A DNA stretch of 64,000 nucleotides. It comes from JBLHKS01 sp047620505. Its GTDB lineage: Bacteria; Verrucomicrobiota; Verrucomicrobiia; Verrucomicrobiales; DEV007. The stretch is taken from assembly GCA_047620505.1 (NCBI GenBank), contig JBLHKS010000008.1, forward strand, positions 20,238-84,237, written 5' to 3'. The position numbers and the translations under genes are program-made. The notes beneath the pieces are model-generated. The model made no database searches and was not told where the DNA came from. It saw nothing but the letters and a program-made list of their open reading frames with translations. Positions 59,642 to 64,000 of the stretch are shown here, piece after piece (position 1 is the stretch's first letter; each line of letters starts with the position of its first letter).

Positions 59642-61018
59642 ATGATCAGAATTTTTGCCTTCCTCGGCCTCATCTCCAGCCTGGCAGCTGCTGACCCGCC
59701 GAATATCATTTTTATCAACGCGGACGACCTGACACACCGCGATCTCGGCTGCTACGGCGGGCAGGCGCTCACACCTAACATTGATAAACTTGCGACCGAA
59801 GGCATGCGCTTCACGCGATGCTTTCAGGCTGCCCCGATGTGCTCGCCGACTCGGCATAATATTTATACCGGCCTCTACCCTGTTAAGAGCGGAGCCTACC
59901 CAAACCATACCTTCGCGAAGGACGGCACCAAGAGCATCGTCCACTTCCTCAAGCCGCTCGGCTACCGCGTTGCGCTCAGCGGAAAGACGCATATTTCGCC
60001 AAAGGAAGTTTTCCCGTTCGAATATTCTGGTAAGAAGAATAATCCTGCCATGGCCGCCATCGAAAAGCTGATGACGGAGTCAAAGGAAGCTGGAAATCCG
60101 TTTTGTCTCTTCGCCTGTTCCAACGAGCCGCACTCGCCGTGGAACCTGGGCGATGCCTCGCAGTACCCGCCGGAAGAAATCGAGCTTCCGCCCTACATCG
60201 TCGATACGCCGGAGATGCGGGATGCCTACTCGCGCTACCTCGCCGAAATCACCTACTACGACGGGCAAGTCGGCGGAATTCTGGCATTGTTAGAGAAACA
60301 CGGGCTCTCGGAGAACACCTTGGTCATGGTCACGAGCGAGCAGGGAAACGGCTTCCCTTTCGCCAAATGGACACTCTACGATTCCGGCCTCCAAACCGCC
60401 TTGATCGCGCGTTGGCCTGGGAAAATTGACTCCGGAGCGACTGCGGACGCCATGGTCGAGTACGTCGATCTCGTTTCAACGTTCGTCGAAGTCGCAGGCA
60501 GCGAACCGGCGGCGAATCTGGACGGCGAGAGCTTTCTACCCGTCTTATTGGGCGAAGTGGATGAGCACAAAGAATTCGTCTACGGAATCATGACGACCCG
60601 CGGCGTCATCAACCATCCAGGCCACTACGGAATCCGCTCGGTCCGGTCCGGTCAGTACAAGCTGATCGTAAACTTAACGCCAGAAGTGACCTTCACGAAC
60701 GCATGCACGAAATCGCAGGAATTTGTTTCGTGGGTCAAGAAGGCCGAGGCCGGAGACCCAGCAGCTGCTGAGCGGGTTCGCCGATATCAGAAGCGGCCAG
60801 GGATCGAATTCTACGACATCACCAAAGATCCATTAGAATGGGAGAACCTGGTTGAGAATCCCGAGTACGCTCCGGAGATCGCAAAGCTACGCGCTCAGCT
60901 CGATTCCTGGATGACCGCTCAGGGCGACGAGGGTCAGGCGACCGAACTGGCCGCCTACGAGCACCAAGGCAAGAGCCGAAAGAAGCCCGGTGCTCCGAAG
61001 AAGAAAAAGAAGAAGTAA
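59642..61018 (+). CDS. Secreted sulfatase
   Basis: A 458-residue arylsulfatase-family enzyme. The signal peptide ends ISSLAAA. The metal-binding DD is at residues 28-29 (FINADDLTHRDLGCYGG), and the formylglycine motif CSPTR has Cys67, which needs FGE or anSME maturation. Later signatures are TSEQGNGFPFAKWTLYD and LALLEKHGLSENT. The TSEQG form instead of the more common SDHG places it in a heparan N-sulfatase-like group. The C-terminus has a lysine-rich tail. A polysaccharide sulphate substrate is likely. The palindrome at 60760 encodes AAA, and a near-match at 59683 lies in the signal peptide. Confidence 0.93.
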   Translation: MIRIFAFLGLISSLAAADPPNIIFINADDLTHRDLGCYGGQALTPNIDKLATEGMRFTRCFQAAPMCSPTRHNIYTGLYPVKSGAYPNHTFAKDGTKSIVHFLKPLGYRVALSGKTHISPKEVFPFEYSGKKNNPAMAAIEKLMTESKEAGNPFCLFACSNEPHSPWNLGDASQYPPEEIELPPYIVDTPEMRDAYSRYLAEITYYDGQVGGILALLEKHGLSENTLVMVTSEQGNGFPFAKWTLYDSGLQTALIARWPGKIDSGATADAMVEYVDLVSTFVEVAGSEPAANLDGESFLPVLLGEVDEHKEFVYGIMTTRGVINHPGHYGIRSVRSGQYKLIVNLTPEVTFTNACTKSQEFVSWVKKAEAGDPAAAERVRRYQKRPGIEFYDITKDPLEWENLVENPEYAPEIAKLRAQLDSWMTAQGDEGQATELAAYEHQGKSRKKPGAPKKKKKK

Positions 61019-61020
61019 GG

Positions 61021-62196
61021 CTACAGCTTCCGATGAATCTGCTGCAACGCCAGGACCGCGTAACTCGTCACGAGCACGCGATCGTCTTCCCACCAGCGGC
61101 TTGAGGCTTCGTTGATCCAGGAACCGTTTTCGTCCTGAAGATCGAAGAGTTTGAGCGCCAGATCCTCGCGCCAATCGATCTTTTTCCCATCCGCCAGCAC
61201 CAATTCGGTTTTACCCGTCAGCGCCAGCGCCTTGGCCATCGTATGATAATAATAAAAGAGGCCCTGAGCTTCCATGCCTGGGTTTTCATCGATCGAATAA
61301 TTCCGGCTCAGCCACTTCAACACTGCAGCGACTCGCTTGTCGTCTGGGCCCATCTCAGCGTAGACAAAACTGAGTAAACCCGCGTAGCCCATGCTTCCGT
61401 AAGAGCGCAATGCGACCTTTTCGGGCTTACCATCGACTTCTTCCTCGCCTGCCTTGCTGTCGCCCGGAAAGTAGACGAAACCGCCTTCGTTCTCAGGCGT
61501 CACCTCGACGAAGGGCTGATCATTCGTGTCGAGATTCTGACACCGTGAGACAAATTCGATCGCCGCATCCCAGTTAAGTTGGACGCCAACTTCGCCGGTA
61601 GGCCGGTCGCCTAACGCCTTTTTCGACCAATAGAGAGCCTCCATCGCGAGGTGCGTGTTCGACAAATCGCTATGCGGGTAACTTCCACCATAACCGATTC
61701 CGCCATCGTAGGGACTGTCGGTCTCGCCGCGCACATCGTAATCCGCTTGCTGATTGATCAGAAACTTTCGCGCCTGACGAATCGCTACCTCTGCCTCTTC
61801 CTGCCCAACGAAGTGGATCAGCGCCATCATTCCAAGCGAGGTGTTGTAGGTGTGGAGACCTTTTCCGTAAATCCCACCATCGCGATGTTGCTTTGTCAGG
61901 ATAAATTTATAACCGCGAAGCGCAGCCTCAGGCGTTACGTCCGCCTCGCGAGTCGGGTCGCCCATGATCACCGCAACCGGAAGCGCGGTCAGCGCCGGGT
62001 AAGTTTCATCGCCCCACGCACCGGTCTCGGTCTGCTGCTCGAGCAGCCAGGCGATCCCGCGTTCGATGTGTCGCTCGATTTCGAGCTTCAGCGAGACGTT
62101 GTTCGGATTCTTAACGCGTTTGACTTCGCCCTCCTGGGCAAATGTCAGGCCGCTGAAGACCAAGGCGAGGATCGCAGTCAGAATTGGGAGTTTCAT
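61021..62196 (-). CDS. Prenyltransferase/squalene-cyclase-repeat secreted protein
   Basis: A 391-residue protein with a signal peptide ending SGLTFAQ. Alpha-toroid repeats of the prenyltransferase/squalene oxidase type are seen: IAWLLEQQTETGAWGD, FILTKQHRDGGIYGK, GGIGYGGSYPHSDLSNTHLA and KLFDLQDENGSWINE. Its secretion and lack of an intact DxDD motif argue against a true terpene cyclase, and it is more likely a scaffold or glycan-related protein. It converges on the sulfatase gene and is followed upstream by the YdjY gene on the same strand with 22 bases between, so the two may be an operon. Confidence 0.85.
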   Translation of the reverse strand: MKLPILTAILALVFSGLTFAQEGEVKRVKNPNNVSLKLEIERHIERGIAWLLEQQTETGAWGDETYPALTALPVAVIMGDPTREADVTPEAALRGYKFILTKQHRDGGIYGKGLHTYNTSLGMMALIHFVGQEEAEVAIRQARKFLINQQADYDVRGETDSPYDGGIGYGGSYPHSDLSNTHLAMEALYWSKKALGDRPTGEVGVQLNWDAAIEFVSRCQNLDTNDQPFVEVTPENEGGFVYFPGDSKAGEEEVDGKPEKVALRSYGSMGYAGLLSFVYAEMGPDDKRVAAVLKWLSRNYSIDENPGMEAQGLFYYYHTMAKALALTGKTELVLADGKKIDWREDLALKLFDLQDENGSWINEASSRWWEDDRVLVTSYAVLALQQIHRKL

Positions 62197-62218
62197 TTCG
62201 ATTCGATTGGTAAGAGTT

Positions 62219-62995
62219 TTAGTCCGCGTCCACCTCAGCAGCTGCTGGACGCAAAATCACGGTTACTGCTGTTTCGTAAGCTGGAATGCTCGTGGAAATT
62301 GGAAACCAGTTTTCGTCATCGCCGGCACGCGGATGACCGAGGTTGAACATCGCCAGCGTGTCCAAATAAAGTGAGATAATTGAGCCTTCCGTCTCCGCCT
62401 GGAAAACCCCTTTTATAATTTCCGAGCCGTTGTAGTTCCAGGGAATATTCTCCATCGTCTCATCCAGACCAAAATCGCGGATCAGTGAGCAAATTGGATT
62501 CTCGTCTGCGCCAGGCCAAGTGACGAAGACGTCGATCGCGTCGCCAAGCGGCTGAGGGTCGGGTAAAGCGCCTGGCGGATTGAAATTGTCGAAGAGATTG
62601 CCGTTGCCGGTTTTGAAACTGAGAAGCTTGAGGACCACCTGGAGATCAAGCGGTGAAATCGGCGTTTTCAAGAGGCTCTCATGAGTCTTCCCGCCCTCAT
62701 GGACGAGCACGTATTCGATGATATCGCGGTCGCCGGTCGCATTCACCAACGCCGGAATCCGCACCTCGCGCGTTTTGCCGTTGAACCAAATCTGGCCGAG
62801 CTCGAACTCCGTCTCGGAAAGCTGCTTGATGGCCGGCTTATTCGGCTTGGGCTCCGTTTTTCCCTCTTCCGACGCCGCAGGCTTGGCTGCCGGATCAGAA
62901 GCCGCTGGAGCTTCCGCTGCCTGCGCGAGCAGCGACGTCATGGGGATGCCGGGGAACAACAGCCCGAGAGTGAAGAAAAGTTGGGGGAGTTTCAT
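62219..62995 (-). CDS. YdjY-domain secreted protein
   Basis: A 258-residue protein. The ATG at 62995 gives a signal peptide (MKLPQLFFTLGLLFPGIPMT). A Pro/Ala/Glu/Lys-rich linker spans residues 30-55. The YdjY-type domain follows (IEYVLVHEGGKTHESLLKTP), as found in many Planctomycetes and Verrucomicrobia. Function is unknown. It is the first gene of a likely pair with the prenyltransferase-repeat protein. The palindrome at 62237 encodes AAA near the C-terminus. Confidence 0.82.
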   Translation of the reverse strand: MKLPQLFFTLGLLFPGIPMTSLLAQAAEAPAASDPAAKPAASEEGKTEPKPNKPAIKQLSETEFELGQIWFNGKTREVRIPALVNATGDRDIIEYVLVHEGGKTHESLLKTPISPLDLQVVLKLLSFKTGNGNLFDNFNPPGALPDPQPLGDAIDVFVTWPGADENPICSLIRDFGLDETMENIPWNYNGSEIIKGVFQAETEGSIISLYLDTLAMFNLGHPRAGDDENWFPISTSIPAYETAVTVILRPAAAEVDAD

Positions 62996-63101
62996 TGTCG
63001 TCTTAGACAAAAAGACCATGACACAGGTCGAAGTTCAAAGAATTTGCACCCTCGGCTCGTTCAGAGTCGGATGGTAGTTAAACGGAAACGAAAGACTGGC
63101 C

Positions 63102-64000
63102 ATGAGCGACAGTGAGATCATAAAAGAATCGGACGCAACAGCTGCTGAAAATCCTGGGAGAAAAACCGGGAAAAAATTGCAGCGTGTCGTCGTCCTCGGC
63201 GGCGGATTTGGCGGCTTGGAATTCTGTAAACGGCTTTGCGACCCGGAGCGGTTCCACATCACGCTGATCGATCGACAGAATCACCACTGCTTCCAGCCGC
63301 TGCTCTACGAAGTGGCCAGCGGCGGGCTCGCCGCGCCGGAGATCGCTCAGCCGCTTCGCTCGATTCTGACGAATCGCGACGATCTCGACGTTTTGATGGA
63401 CGAGGTCCACGGAATTTACCCAGAGGAAAAAATGGTCGCGACCCGGACGCGCGAAATCAAATTCGACTACCTCGTCATCGCGCTCGGCGTCAAAACCGGC
63501 TACTTCGGGCACGACGATTGGGCCCGGCACGCACCCGGATTGAAGTCGCTCGACGACGCGATGGCGATTCGACGGCGGATCCTCCTCGCCTTTGAACAGG
63601 CCGAGGCCTCGGACAACGAAGACGAGATCCGCAAGCTCCTGACGATTGTCGTGGTTGGCGGCGGACCGACCGGCGTCGAGCTGGCGGGCTCATTCGCGGA
63701 GCTTGCCAAACGGGTCGTCTCCCGGGATTTCCGGAAAATCGACACGACCAAGGCCGACATCGTTTTGATCGAAGCCGGCCCGCGCTTGCTGCCGATGTTT
63801 TCCAAGCGGCTCTCGCGCTACACCGAGCGCAAGCTGACGAAAATGGGCGTGCGCGTCCTGACCGATCACGCTGTGAAAGACGTCGGCGAAAATTTCGTCG
63901 CCGCAGGCAACATCCGGATTGAAGCGGCCAACATCATCTGGGCCGCAGGCGTCGAGGCCCCGGCAATGGTTCAAAACATGGGTGCTGAACTCGATCGTGG
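63102..64000 (+). CDS. ndh: Type II NADH dehydrogenase (NDH-2), 3' truncated by the window
   Basis: A membrane-associated flavoprotein that passes electrons from NADH to quinone without proton pumping. The ATG is at 63102, and the reading frame is open to the window end (299 codons). The FAD fold is RVVVLGGGFGGLEFCKRL, followed by DRQNHHCFQPLLYEVASGGL, typical of NDH-2. The second fold for NADH is LTIVVVGGGPTGVELAGSFA. Late motifs include IIWAAGVEAPAMV. The C-terminal membrane anchor lies outside the window. A near-match of the palindrome lies at 63129. Confidence 0.93.
   Translation, partial: MSDSEIIKESDATAAENPGRKTGKKLQRVVVLGGGFGGLEFCKRLCDPERFHITLIDRQNHHCFQPLLYEVASGGLAAPEIAQPLRSILTNRDDLDVLMDEVHGIYPEEKMVATRTREIKFDYLVIALGVKTGYFGHDDWARHAPGLKSLDDAMAIRRRILLAFEQAEASDNEDEIRKLLTIVVVGGGPTGVELAGSFAELAKRVVSRDFRKIDTTKADIVLIEAGPRLLPMFSKRLSRYTERKLTKMGVRVLTDHAVKDVGENFVAAGNIRIEAANIIWAAGVEAPAMVQNMGAELDR

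Larger units (their letters stand above)
2417..62246. repeat. Highly iterated palindrome AGCAGCTGCT, 33 dispersed exact copies
   Basis: Exact copies start at 2417, 5011, 5602, 6630, 7920, 9788, 11541, 12247, 15586, 19786, 24748, 25963, 26674, 28992, 29902, 31202, 32635, 33933, 35524, 36575, 40126, 41099, 43717, 44839, 47380, 49101, 49512, 50592, 51024, 53637, 56544, 60760 and 62237. In 22 of them the palindrome extends to 12 bases (CAGCAGCTGCTG). One-mismatch copies start near 264, 1617, 17098, 27993, 39296, 46751, 59683 and 63129. In genes it is read either as QQLL/EQLL or as AAA, never in the frame giving SSC. Three copies lie wholly or mostly between genes (24748, 53637, 56544). Confidence 0.9.

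Noticed and set aside
58802..59992. Open frame of 396 codons on the minus strand opposite the MFS and sulfatase genes
   Set aside because: It spans two clear genes and the product is a charged, low-complexity antisense translation without domains.
1441..61620. Recurring GTTAGG/CCTAAC words, often at a Leu TTA codon
   Set aside because: They are noticeable in GC-rich genes, but a 6-base word is expected a few tens of times in 64 kb on both strands, so no enrichment can be claimed by eye.
61021..62196. Calling the prenyltransferase-repeat protein a squalene-hopene cyclase
   Set aside because: It is only 391 residues, has a signal peptide and lacks a DxDD catalytic motif.
2417..62246. Explaining the AGCAGCTGCT copies as a conserved QQLL protein motif
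   Set aside because: About half of the genic copies are read in another frame as AAA, some copies are non-coding, and the host proteins are unrelated.
2417..62246. Treating the iterated palindrome as a DNA uptake sequence or Chi-like site
   Set aside because: Known uptake and Chi sequences are not perfect palindromes and Chi is strand-biased; a palindrome cannot show strand bias. The idea is not excluded but is not the best fit.
1..64000. CRISPR arrays, tRNA or rRNA genes, insertion sequences, prophage genes
   Set aside because: No regularly spaced direct repeats, cloverleaf-like segments, rRNA stretches, transposase or phage structural genes were recognised on either strand.

Overview
The window reads as chromosomal DNA of a bacterium of the PVC group, most likely a Verrucomicrobiota member. 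This rests on gene content: paired DUF1592/DUF1552 and DUF1549/DUF1553 proteins with c-type haem motifs, PQQ-type beta-propellers, a sulfatase, DUF3500 and DUF6807 proteins, chlamydia-like ribonucleotide reductase subunits, and a Gat amidotransferase. Most genes are GC-rich. No rRNA, tRNA, CRISPR array, insertion sequence or prophage was seen. The first gene (mfd) and the last (type II NADH dehydrogenase) are cut by the window edges.

Layout. 1-6.2 kb: housekeeping genes (mfd end, gatB, a CvpA-like membrane protein, aroC, an RluA-type pseudouridine synthase). 6.3-17.3 kb: cell-surface genes, comprising a lone LolD-type ATPase, a translationally coupled set (GT2 glycosyltransferase, SDR epimerase with an extra C-terminal domain, GMC oxidoreductase), a polysaccharide flippase, a large TerB-like/FHA-like/ABCG-type transporter and a GT-B glycosyltransferase. 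17.4-28 kb: topoisomerase subunit B, then a Yej/Opp peptide importer (permeases, binding protein, two ATPases) with a divergent second binding protein. The ATPase OppF carries an unusual two-helix membrane insertion. 28-36 kb: a small phosphotransfer-like protein, a lipoprotein, a TetR regulator, a DUF1592/DUF1552 pair, a secreted esterase and a LysR regulator. 36-42 kb: xerD and the class I ribonucleotide reductase genes (nrdB then nrdA), with a probable NrdR box pair upstream and a leucine at the NrdB radical position. 42-48 kb: secreted proteins, including a coupled three-gene unit (PQQ propeller, glycosidase-like protein, DUF3500). 48-58 kb: PII protein with a sigma-54-like promoter, a DUF1549/DUF1553 protein, a large PQQ propeller, a hairpin array, a RelBE-type toxin-antitoxin pair, a kelch-like protein, a DUF6807 protein, ilvC and a response regulator. 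58-64 kb: an MFS transporter, a sulfatase, a prenyltransferase-repeat protein, a YdjY protein and ndh.

The most striking signal is not a gene. The 10-bp palindrome AGCAGCTGCT occurs 33 times exactly and at least 8 more times with one mismatch, about once per 2 kb, roughly one per gene. It falls in both gene orientations, in two different reading frames and in gaps between genes. A random 10-mer is expected about 0.06 times in 64 kb. It behaves like the cyanobacterial highly iterated palindrome HIP1 but has a different sequence, and it is the best candidate here for something undescribed. A second non-coding layer is a set of GTAG-headed hairpins (REP-like elements) at 29.6, 53.7 and possibly 58.4 kb.
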